This document shows, in pieces, positions 1-8,844 of a stretch of 64,000 nt of DNA. The translations under genes and the position numbers were made by a program. How positions within the stretch are numbered: position 1 is the first letter of the stretch; each line of letters starts with the position of its first letter. Under the pieces are notes generated by a model. That model did no database searches and was not told the DNA's origin. It saw only the letters and a program-made list of their open reading frames with translations. This stretch comes from Lutraria lutraria (taxonomy: Eukaryota > Mollusca > Bivalvia > Venerida > Mactridae). The stretch is from assembly GCA_964023205.1 (NCBI GenBank), contig OZ026847.1, forward strand, positions 818,501-882,500. The letters are read 5' to 3'.

Positions 1-198
1 ACTTACGAGTATTTGTTTATTATAGCTGTTTGCGAGTACTTAGTGTATTGTCTATTACTAGTTTGGCTTATCCTGGCCATTTGATTGGCTAATGGTGATT
101 TCGGTCATTTTTGATTGGTCAATCAATGGACTGGCTATTCGTCGCGTTACCTGTCATGTTTGACTGAATCTGTTCGTCTGCTCTGTTGTTGACTATTG

Positions 199-1525
199 TT
201 GTTTGTACTCGAATTAAATTTTGGAAACATTTCCCAAAATAATACTGATGATAATAATTTGTCTACTAATCGCCAGTTATGGGATGAAAAACGAAGTGAA
301 CAATTTATTACAAACATAAGTCAAGAGCACGTCGACTTAATATATACAGAACTATGCGATATTGAGGCGTCGCCCGAAATAACGCCCAAATCAATTAACA
401 AAATAGTAACAAACATATGTGATTTATACCACGAAAGTATAGAAAATAGTTTTATTTCTAAACCAAAATCTCAAAAATCAAACTATAATAATAAAACTCA
501 AATGCCATCTTGGTTTAACAACAAATGTAAGATAGCCAGACGTAACTTTCATACGGCTAAATATAGCTATAAATTACGGGAAAAAAAACAACATTAACAA
601 AGTAAATATGAAGTATAAATCAAAAGAATATAAAAAAATATTGAGAGAAAACTTTAAGTCTTTCAAATGTAAAACAGCGGAAAAGTTAAAAAACATGAGT
701 AAATGCAATCCTAAAACATTTTGGAAAATTTTGAACGGCAAAAACATTTTAAATTAATGAATAGTCAAAGCGATGATGAAGGCGATCAAGAATATATGCA
801 TCCGACATTTAATTACGATACCTCCTTACTCGATAATGATATCTCTATAGAAGTGATTTCAATGGCTATAAACTCCTTAAACAACAATAAAGCGTGTGGT
901 ATAGACGAAATATTGAATGAGCACTTAAAAAACACATTTCAAATATTAAAACATATTTATCATAAACTGTTTAACATGGTTTTTAAAACGGGTATCATAT
1001 CCGATAGCTGGACCGTAGGAGTTATAAATCCAATATATAAAAACAAAGGCGACGCGACAGAAGCAGTCAACTACAGGCCGATCACTCTCTTAAGTTGTTT
1101 CGGAAAATTATTCACTTCCGTCTTAAATAACCGTCTCCAAAAATTTACTGAAACAAATAATATCATTAATGACTGCCACGCAGGTTTCCGTAAATATGGT
1201 TATAGATTTGATACGGAACAGTCGAAAAAAACTATTCTGTGCCTTTATAATTGACCTGAACAGTGCCTTTGACACGATAAGTAGACCAAATTTATGGATG
1301 AAATTGCAACAATACGGCATGGACGAAAACGGTTGATTTCTTCAAGTTGTTAAAAGCCTATACAATATGCGAAATCTTGTGTTTCGGTAGATTCACATAG
1401 ATCAACCTTTTTCCCAAGTTCAATCGGAGTTAGACAAGGTGAAAATTTATCTCCGCTACTTTTTTCAATATCTAAATGACTTAAATGACTTTTTTGAAAA
1501 TAACGACATAAATGATATTTAAACT
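199..1525 (+). mobile_element. Decayed non-LTR retrotransposon (LINE) reverse transcriptase fragment
   Basis: This is the linker and reverse-transcriptase (RT) part of a LINE ORF2, spread over at least three frames. Positions 199-597 encode the linker before the RT, with a PSWFNNKCKIARRNF stretch. After a frameshift, about 598-720 continue with NPKTFWKILNGKN. Positions 721-1254 carry the RT N-terminal motifs NNKACGIDEI, NYRPITLLSCFGKLF and AGFRK. A further +1 shift leads to the catalytic motif A, FIIDLNSAFDTI, at 1244-1280. Motif B, GVRQGENLSPLLF, lies at 1426-1467, and a shifted YLNDLNDFFENN follows. The apurinic endonuclease domain and the FADD motif are absent. Several frameshifts and stops show that the copy is dead. 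The clade (CR1/L2-like or similar) is not resolved. Confidence 0.85.
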
Positions 1526-2081
1526 TTTAAGACCAAATTTAAACCAAACCACTCAACGTTTACTCCGAAGTGTAATAAACACAAAGTGTTAGAATCACAG
1601 AAAATATTGAATTTTTGTTTGTTTGTTTTTTTGTCAATTTTGTGGAAACACATCCAATATTCCTCACGCAATTAAAAAACAACATTTGAAAACAAATGTC
1701 ATTTGGAGAGCAGCAGAAGGATAAAACATTCTACATTACAGTATCATACACACATATATCTTGGTTTTATTGCCAATGAAAAATGTAAAATACAACATTA
1801 AACTGCGCGGAATGAATTTTTCCAACATTCGAGGGAAACGGAAAACCATATTTTCAACATTGTTAATTTTTGTCAATATGTGTTGTTTAAATGGTGATGA
1901 ATACCTTACAAGTAAACACGTGTTCTATTCTGTTGATAGTATTTTGAACTGTTATCTCAGTCCAACTCTACTACGTAAATGACCACAGGCGAACATTTTG
2001 TAAGGAAACGCAAGTTAGTCACCATTTTAATTTAAAATAAGCTAAATAGTATGCTATAAGAATATAGTGTCGACCAGTCTT

Positions 2082-3520
2082 GTTACTGCTAGCTTGTATT
2101 GTTTTATTGGTAAATCATGGTTCGTCTATATGTTCTTGTATATTTAGTTACTGCTAGCTAGTATTGTTTTATTGGTAAATCATGGTTCGTCTATGTGTTC
2201 TTGTATATTTAGTTACTGCTAGCTTGTATTGTTTTATTGGTAAATCATGGTTCGTCTATATGTTCTTGTATATTTAGTTACTGCTAGCTTGTATTGTTTT
2301 ATTGGTAAATCATGGTTCGTCTATATGTTCTTGTATATTTAGTTACTGCTAGCTAGTATTGTTTTATTGGTAAATCATGGTTCGTCTATATGTTCTTGTA
2401 TATTTAGTTACTGCTAGCTTGTATTGTTTTATTGGTAAATCATGGTTCGTCTATATGTTCTTGTATATTTAGTTACTGCTAGCTTGTATTGTTTTATTGG
2501 TAAATCATGGTTCGTCTATATGTTCTTGTATATTTAGTTACTGCTAGCTTGTATTGTTTTATTGGTAAATCATGGTTCGTCTATATGTTCTTGTATATTT
2601 AGTTACTGCTAGCTTGTATTGTTTTATTGGTTAATCATGGTTCGTCTATATGTTCTTGTATATTTAGTTACTGCTAGCTTGTATTGTTTTATTGGTAAAT
2701 CATGGTTCGTCTATATGTTCTTGTATATTTAGTTACTGCTAGCTTGTATTGTTTTATTGGTAAATCATGGTTCGTCTATATGTTCTTGTATATTTAGTTA
2801 CTGCTAGCTTGTATTGTTTTATTGGTAAATCATGGTTCGTCTATATGTTCTTGTATATTTAGTTACTGCTAGCTTGTATTGTTTTATTGGTTAATCATGG
2901 TTCGTCTATATATTCTTGTATATTTAGTTACTGCTAGCTAGTATTGTTTTATTGGTAAATCATGGTTCGTCTATATGTTCTTGTATATTTAGTTACTGCT
3001 AGCTAGTATTGTTTTATTGGTAAATCATGGTTCGTCTATATGTTCTTGTATATTTAGTTACTGCTAGCTTGTATTGTTTTATTGGTAAATCATGGTTCGT
3101 CTATATGTTCTTGTATATTTAGTTACTGCTAGCTTGTATTGTTTTATTGGTAAATCATGGTTCGTCTATATGTTCTTGTATATTTAGTTACTGCTAGCTT
3201 GTATTGTTTTATTGGTAAATCATGGTTCGTCTATATGTTCTTGTATATTTAGTTACTGCTAGCTTGTATTGTTTTATTGGTAAATCATGGTTCGTCTATA
3301 TATTCTTGTATATTTAGTTACTGCTAGCTTGTATTGTTTTATTGGTAAATCATGGTTCGTCTATATGTTCTTGTATATTTAGTTACTGCTAGCTTGTATT
3401 GTTTTATTGGTAAATCATGGTTCGTCTATATGTTCTTGTATATTTAGTTACTGCTAGCTTGTATTGTTTTATTGGTAAATCATGGTTCGTCTATATGTTC
3501 TTGTATATTTAGTTACTGCT
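2082..3520. repeat. 65-bp tandem satellite, 22 units
   Basis: GTTACTGCTAGC recurs at 2082, 2147, 2212, 2277 and onward every 65 bp up to 3512. This gives 22 complete units and a 9-bp start of a 23rd. Units differ by only a few substitutions: AGCTT or AGCTA, GGTAAATC or GGTTAATC, TATATG or TATATA. No indel was seen at the sites I tracked. Since 65 is not a multiple of 3 and the unit contains stops, coding is unlikely. The very low divergence points to recent expansion or efficient homogenisation. Confidence 0.97.
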
Positions 3521-3574
3521 TATTAAAGTTTGTGTTACTTCTGGTATCATACATGTTTTGACGGTTTTTTCTCT

Positions 3575-3591
3575 CCCCCCCCCCCCCCCCC
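3575..3591. repeat. Poly-C tract (17 C)
   Basis: An uninterrupted run of 17 cytosines lies shortly after the 65-bp satellite, in otherwise AT-rich sequence. Its exact length is error-prone in sequencing. Confidence 0.9.
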
Positions 3592-4034
3592 TACATTCCA
3601 CAAACTTCTCTACCAAATGATCTATGTCTAGTAGTCTATACTTTTAAATACACACAACTCAACTTTCATAATGAATCAACATGGTATGTTCTCAATGTTT
3701 TGTGAGAATGACAATCACTTATATTATTTGATATACTTTACAGTGAGGGTGTATATTACCACGTTATTCCATCAAAATCATTTATTAAAACATAGAGCAT
3801 TTTACATTTTATACATTGGCTAACTAATCGAAAAAAACTAAATGGAGACAGTTTAATGCAAGAAGATAAGTACAGGTTCTTGACTTAATACTGTTACTTG
3901 GTACATTTGATCAATATCTTACGTCAAATTTATATTATTAATACTTATATAGCGCATTCTTCGTTCGTAGAAAAATAACGTTGAAAAGCGCTTTACAAAT
4001 TAAAATATTTATTATTTATTATATTAGTGTATCT

Positions 4035-4301
4035 ACTAACGCATTTAATTTCTATCATTTGGTTTCCAATGCAATTAAGAACAATTCTCGACAAATTCTC
4101 CATATCACTCATGACTGTAAATATGCATTTCATTATGTGACTTTGTTACTTCACATTTGTATACTTATGTAAAATCATATTTCACATGTTACTATGTTAA
4201 ATCACTGAAAAGTGGAAATAAAGAGTATATACTAACGCATTTAATTTCTATCATTTGGTTTCCAATGCAATTAAGAACAATTCTCGACAAATTCTCCATA
4301 T
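4035..4301. repeat. 71-bp direct duplication, copies 196 bp apart
   Basis: The block starting ACTAACGCATTTAATTTC and ending CTCCATAT at 4035-4105 recurs identically at 4231-4301. The 125 bp between them are not repeated. No target-site signature or terminal inverted repeat is visible. A recent segmental duplication is the simplest reading. The flanks from 3592 to 4034 and from 4302 to 4793 show nothing recognisable. Confidence 0.9.
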
Positions 4302-4793
4302 GGGTCAAATAAAACAACAGAATCAAAATGTATGAACAAACCATATAAAAAATACTGCATTTGATTTAGTCCATGGTTGGTCATATTTCGATTTTATGTA
4401 TAAATGATGAAACAAATGCATTGTTGGAATCACATTTTCTGAGGAAATTTAGAATTATTTAAAAAAATATTAAAAGATATTAAATGAGTGTGGATTCCAT
4501 GTTGAATTTATTGAACGAGTTGAATAAAACAGTACGAAGAGACGAGCTTCATACAATTTTATTGAACGAGTTTCAATACATTCACGTCAGAATCTACAAG
4601 AATTTAATATTCTTTTTATCACATACCCTGAAAATACGGCGCAAACCAACATACCTGTTTGACATTGCTACTAATAACAAAAGAGTGACACATGCGTAAT
4701 AAGGCTTTTTAATCCGGAGCACAAACAATAGTACCATTATGAAACATCAGAATGTGTGAACATATCTAACGATATAAACAGTGTCTTACTTAC

Positions 4794-4824
4794 TCAAATT
4801 GTTAAAATCAATTCAACATTACTC
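4794..4824 (-). CDS. Candidate terminal exon A (short cytoplasmic tail)
   Basis: Read on the minus strand, an acceptor of the form ...TATAACTTTACAG (AG at 4826-4825) is followed by one base and then codons for SNVELILTI and a TGA at 4796-4794. The single leading base completes the codon left open by the transmembrane exon at 4985-5072 (CA+G), so the phases agree. The intron between them would be 160 bp. No AATAAA follows closely; an ATTAAA occurs about 80 bp further on. The call rests on splice consensus and phase only, with no homologue recognised. Confidence 0.35.
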
Positions 4825-4984
4825 CTGTAAAGTTATAAATTTTGTTGACAAACAGCGTAGGAATAAATTCATGTGAATCGCCTCATTTACATATTATATG
4901 CACGGCCGTGTCATATCGTTTTTGACGGCACGGCCAAAACGGCATTGGGTATGTGATAAATATCAATATCAAACTCGAACTTAC

Positions 4985-5072
4985 TGAACACGCATGGCTC
5001 CTGCTATGATGAAGAACGTCCCTATAACTGCTGAACATGTAGCTATGACAATCACCTGCGTTCTACTCAATC
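4985..5072 (-). CDS. Candidate transmembrane exon A
   Basis: This is an 88-nt minus-strand exon between an acceptor ending TCTAATTACAG and a donor CA|GTAAGT. Only one frame is open: two bases, 28 codons, two bases (phase 1 in, phase 2 out). It encodes LSRTQVIVIATCSAVIG followed by TFFIIAGAMRV, a typical single membrane-spanning helix with a basic residue at its cytoplasmic end. It joins in frame to the terminal exon at 4794-4824. The first exon at 44533-45190 ends in the required phase 1, but a 39-kb intron would be needed. The family is not recognised. Confidence 0.45.
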
Positions 5073-5309
5073 CTGTAATTAGACATATAACCGGTTAAAC
5101 ACACAAGACATTACATGATCATAATGCTACAAACTTCTCTTGAGAAAAAAAACAAGTCTATTGATTACTATTGTAATCTAAATGTCGACATTTGTCTTAT
5201 CTTTAGGTACCGAAAACAAATATGTTGTGCCTGATTCATATTCTTACTATTATACACGTTTTGCTCATTTAAAGAAACGCGTTGACCTCTACACTGATTC
5301 TCTTTTCAG

Positions 5310-5490
5310 TTAGCTCATGACTAGACTCCACCTTTGAATTATATGGGGCAGCTTGGTAGCAGCTTTCGGATAGAATGTGGTTAGTTCTGGTTAAGGGCTA
5401 AATGAAGTCCAGGGAAGCTAGATATGATAACTGCCCGCTACGATATAACTAAAATAATGTTGAAAATGGTGTTAAATCCAATGGAATAAA
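5310..5490 (+). repeat. SINE-like dispersed repeat, copy 1
   Basis: The segment contains GTTAGCTCATGACTAGA (an RNA polymerase III A-box-like stretch), then TAAATGAAGTCCA, CTGCCCGCTACGATATAAC and AAAATAATGTTGAAAA. The same ordered blocks occur on the minus strand at 7409-7563, so this is a dispersed family. A good B box is not visible in either copy. Origin as a tRNA-derived SINE is inferred. Confidence 0.5.
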
Positions 5491-5730
5491 TACGTAAATA
5501 CATAAGATCCTTCTTGTTCAATAATAACATATTAAATAATGATTATGATGTATAAATTCAATGCCACATAAGGCTGTATAAATAGACTGAACGCTATAAA
5601 TTTATATTACGAACCGCAACATTCAATACATGGGGAAAGTACAGCTATTTTTCAGCGAAGTCTTAAATATGACAACTAAATATTTAATGTGTGTCTTTCT
5701 CAGATGCCGAGATGCAACGTTCAAACTTTA

Positions 5731-5791
5731 TTATTTGCTGTAAACCAAAGACATTACAGCGATTTCATTACAACTCACCAAGGTTCGTGTT
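5731..5791 (-). CDS. Candidate terminal exon B (short cytoplasmic tail)
   Basis: A strong minus-strand acceptor, TTTCTTTAATTTTCAG (AG at 5793-5792), is followed by one base and codons for TRTLVSCNEIAVMSLVYSK, then TAA at 5733-5731. An AATAAA polyadenylation signal overlaps the stop at 5732-5727. The leading base completes the codon left open by the transmembrane exon at 6286-6352 (AA+A, Lys). The intron would be 494 bp and would contain the perfect hairpin at 5934-6009. The arrangement mirrors candidate module A at 4794-5072. Confidence 0.45.
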
Positions 5792-5933
5792 CTGAAAATT
5801 AAAGAAATGTGACAATATCTAACATAAAGGCATCCACTAAAATTCCTCATTTCAATAATGCCGCCTAAAATGTTAACATATAAGAGTTCACTCCCTATAG
5901 CATGATCACGGTGAACACTAAAACGTGTCGTAA

Positions 5934-6009
5934 CAGAAAACATTAATGGTACGCAAAACAACATCAAATATGAATATGATGTTGTTTTGCGTACCATTAA
6001 TGTTTTCTG
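5934..6009. repeat. Perfect 33-bp inverted repeat with 10-bp loop
   Basis: The arm at 5934-5966, starting CAGAAAACATTAATGG, is matched without mismatch by its reverse complement at 5977-6009. The spacer AATATGAATA is 10 bp. No surrounding terminal-repeat element is visible. On either strand the RNA could form a long hairpin. Confidence 0.95.
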
Positions 6010-6285
6010 ATGGAAAATGACGAAGCTCCACCTATGATATTTTTATTTTATTTTAAATGCTACAGCCTTGTATGTTAAAAAAGAAATGCACTGTTTAAGA
6101 TTATTCGTACAGTACACCTATTTTCACCATTATTCCAGTAACCTTAACATCTACACTGATAGCATTTTGGTGGATGAAGAATGACATAAGACGTCAAGTC
6201 TTAAACCAAATCGTCCATGTGAACATGAGATAAACAGGCTGGGTTCCAGTTGCTTTATTGTAATTACTGTTAGGTTATATGTTAC

Positions 6286-6352
6286 TTAACGATCATTCCC
6301 ATGATGGCAAAAGCAATCAAGAAATATGAAAATATGAAAATTCTGTTTGTGG
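6286..6352 (-). CDS. Candidate transmembrane exon B
   Basis: This is a 67-nt minus-strand exon with an acceptor ending GCTACAG (AG at 6354-6353) and a donor AA|GTAACA. The open frame is two bases, 21 codons, two bases. It encodes TNRIFIFSYFLIAFAIMGMIV, a single hydrophobic helix. Phase 1 in and phase 2 out are the same as in exon A at 4985-5072, and it joins in frame to the terminal exon at 5731-5791. The donor is weaker than that of exon A. No homologue is recognised. Confidence 0.38.
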
Positions 6353-6986
6353 CTGTAGCACCATCCATTTAAAACAGCCATTAAGCGAACTTAACAATTC
6401 TAAAATAATACTGACTGACATATGGACAAACAAATACGTTTATATTACAACATGGTTAATCTAACCTACATTTGAAGTTCTTAATAAGAGCGCAAAGCAT
6501 TGATTTGAAAGAAAACAACATCTATAATATGCATCTGTGAAACTGTTGACATTGGTACTCAAGCTCAGTACTAAGTAGTTCCCATCGAACACTATAGAAG
6601 TTGGTCCATTAGAGGTGCTTGTCTTCATACTTCAACATACAATTATTTCTAGCATTGCGTGACATTAATACTTTTACTTGCCGAAACCATTTTCATAAAT
6701 CCCTCGAGAGAACTAATCGACTCATTATCTACGTACAAACTACGTGATGTATCATTGTCAGTATTTGCGAATTAATCATTGAATCGGGCTTTCTGTACTT
6801 TGATTACACTAACATGATGTTCACGCACAAATAGCGTGTTGGAAGTCAGTAAACATGTTATATATCTGGATCACTGTATATTGGTGCCGTCATAGATGTC
6901 ATAAACAGGGATGTATCCTGGTGATACATGGTGAGATGTTTTCTGACGTTTGTGACCATGTTATTTGGTTCTATGGTTATTGGTAT
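6353..6986. other. No recognisable feature
   Basis: This is AT-rich sequence without a convincing exon, RNA gene or repeat. Confidence 0.6.
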
Positions 6987-7257
6987 GTACTATGTTGTTA
7001 CTTATCTGCTCACTCATGTCATATTTATGTTAGATAAGTTACTATGTTGTTACTTATCTGCTCACTCATGTCATATTTATGTTAGATAAGTTACTCTGTT
7101 GTTACTTAGCTGCTCACTCATGTCATATTTATGTTAGATAAGTTACTATGTTGTTACTTATCTGCTCACTCATGTCATATTTATGTTAGATAAGTTACTA
7201 TGTTGTTACTTATCTGCTCACTCATGTCATATTTATGTTAGATAAGTCACTATGTTG
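6987..7257. repeat. 52-bp minisatellite, five units
   Basis: ACTATGTTGTTACTTATCTG recurs at 6989, 7041, 7093, 7145 and 7197, with a partial unit at 7249, giving a constant 52-bp period. The unit at 7093 has ACTCTG and TTAGC variants. No coding role is evident. Confidence 0.95.
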
Positions 7258-7408
7258 ATACCGATAAGATAAAGCATCTTACTGCATATCTTTTAATAGT
7301 AATTTGAATACCATTTTATTAAATCTAACAGAGATGTCGTATACATGGCTTCTGATGACTTTTATCTAGTTAAATATGTTTAGACGGCTGTAACATGGAC
7401 ATACGTGA

Positions 7409-7563
7409 TTTATTTAGCGCCTTTGTCAACATTATTTTAGTTATATCTTGGCGGGTAGATATCCCAACCAGCTTCCATGGACTTCATTTAGACCTTATCC
7501 AGTACTAACCGATTATTGTTCATTTGACCAAAGCTCTAACCAATGAGTTAACCTGACAGGCGG
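7409..7563 (-). repeat. SINE-like dispersed repeat, copy 2
   Basis: On the minus strand this begins GCCCGCCTGTCAGG and contains TTAACTCATTGGTTAGAGC, which resembles a tRNA D-arm or A box. It continues with CTAAATGAAGTCCATGGAAG and AAGATATAACTAAAATAATG. The same blocks occur in the same order at 5310-5490 on the plus strand. It sits immediately left of the long-TIR element at 7589. Confidence 0.5.
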
Positions 7564-7796
7564 GCATAGCATATTTCAAAGTCAATAATAGACCAGTCTT
7601 CTAAAGTTTAAAAAAATTTTTTTGGGGGAATAAATTAGCAGATAAGCCATTTTTGTATATTAGTTCTTTAGGTGATAAAGAATAACCAGAAACAAGTCCC
7701 CAAAAATCCTAGGGTAAAAAAGCAAAAATATATTTTTTTTAGTAATATACATTACAAAGCTCAATCAAAGTACGATGGAAAGTCAACTTTGTTGTA

Positions 7797-7873
7797 TTAC
7801 GCCATGTCGTATTTTCGCTTTTTCGCCACGACAAAGCCAAAATGCGAAAAAGCGAAAATACGACATGGCGTAA
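7797..7873. repeat. Perfect 30-bp palindromic stem
   Basis: The arm at 7797-7826, starting TTACGCCATGTCGTATTTTC, is repeated as an exact reverse complement at 7844-7873. The loop is 17 bp. It lies inside the left half of the long-TIR element and is probably a separate short palindromic insertion. Confidence 0.95.
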
Positions 7874-8002
7874 ATCAGCAACAATATGTTCGAGCACTAC
7901 TTTAGCGAATGAAACTATTTTAAATAAGTAGTAAATCTTGTTATGAATACTTAATCATTATAATATATTAGTTTTACAGTTTAAATTGCCAAAACATTTT
8001 AA

Positions 8003-8503
8003 AGGGGCATGTCCTGGAACTGAAGCGTCTCGAATAGCAATCAAATTGGTATCATTTAAATGCCTAAATCAATTAATGAAAGCCCTGTAAAATATTTACA
8101 AAATATCCCGCTAGTTTACTCATAATACACAGTAAATTTTCAAGATTTACCAAACCTGCCGATTTCGGCCTCAGAAATTATTCGTCATTTTCACAACTCG
8201 ACCCTTTCGGTATCAGTCAAAACCGAAAACATTGCGGAAAAAAAGACAACAAACTGAAATGGTAAGTACTGCTTATGTTATTGTTCACATGAAAGGCAGC
8301 GCACATGCTCAGTTAAACTCTCAGACGTATCGACAGCTGACAGCCTTTTATTCAAATCGACATACAAATACCGACGTGCGCGTTATAGGGTCATTTTTGA
8401 ACACATATTCTTCTTTGACTTTTCGGTAATAATTGGTTTTACAGGTGACAAACGCATTTTTGGTGTACGAAAAACAGACACAGCAGTTCCTGTGCATGCC
8501 CCT
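8003..8503. mobile_element. TTAA-flanked MITE
   Basis: The element begins AGGGGCATGTCCTGGAACTG at 8003 and ends with the inverted CAGTTCCTGTGCATGCCCCT at 8503. Each end is directly flanked by TTAA (7999-8002 and 8504-8507). TTAA duplication is typical of the piggyBac superfamily; assignment of this element to it is inferred. It has no coding capacity. It is inserted within the long-TIR element, so it is the younger insertion. Confidence 0.7.
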
Positions 8504-8844
8504 TTAAATTTGGATTTAAACACTAAAAACAACATTTTGGCGGCCATTTTGGATTATGACGGCCATTTTGGATTCGACTCGAGTGTAAAACTGAATTAAA
8601 ATGATGTCATTTATCAATACACACCATCGTGGAAAATTAAAACTCATTTGGTCAAATAGTCTTTGAATTATACATTCCCAGTTTTATTTACTTTTTCAAA
8701 TTTTAGCCCAAAAATATCGCTTTTGCACCATGAGATTCTTGGGAACTTTTTCTGGGTGTTATTTACAACAAACAGAACCAATATACCAAACAAATGGCTA
8801 ATGTGCTAATTTATTCCCCCAAAAAAGTATGATGACTGGGCTAT

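Larger units (their letters stand above)
7589..8844. mobile_element. Long-TIR (fold-back) non-autonomous element
   Basis: The left end (7589-~7740) and right end (~8690-8844) are imperfect inverted copies of each other. The core TTTTTTGGGGGAATAAATT at 7618 onward is matched by its reverse complement ending at 8826, and the homology continues through AGCCATTT, TATTAGTTCT and CCCAA blocks. The outermost blocks read ATAGACCAGTC and, inverted, ATAGCCCAGTC. There is no transposase. A 30-bp hairpin lies at 7797-7873 and a separate TTAA-flanked element is nested at 8003-8503. The superfamily is not determined. Confidence 0.7.

Noticed and set aside
2082..3520. Regular direct repeats as a CRISPR array
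   Set aside because: The units are contiguous tandem copies without unique spacers, and the genome is eukaryotic.
6070..6232. Plus-strand membrane exon (STLIAFWWMKNDIRR) ending in TAA
   Set aside because: An acceptor-like site exists, but there is no polyadenylation signal or partner exon, and it lies within the candidate minus-strand intron.
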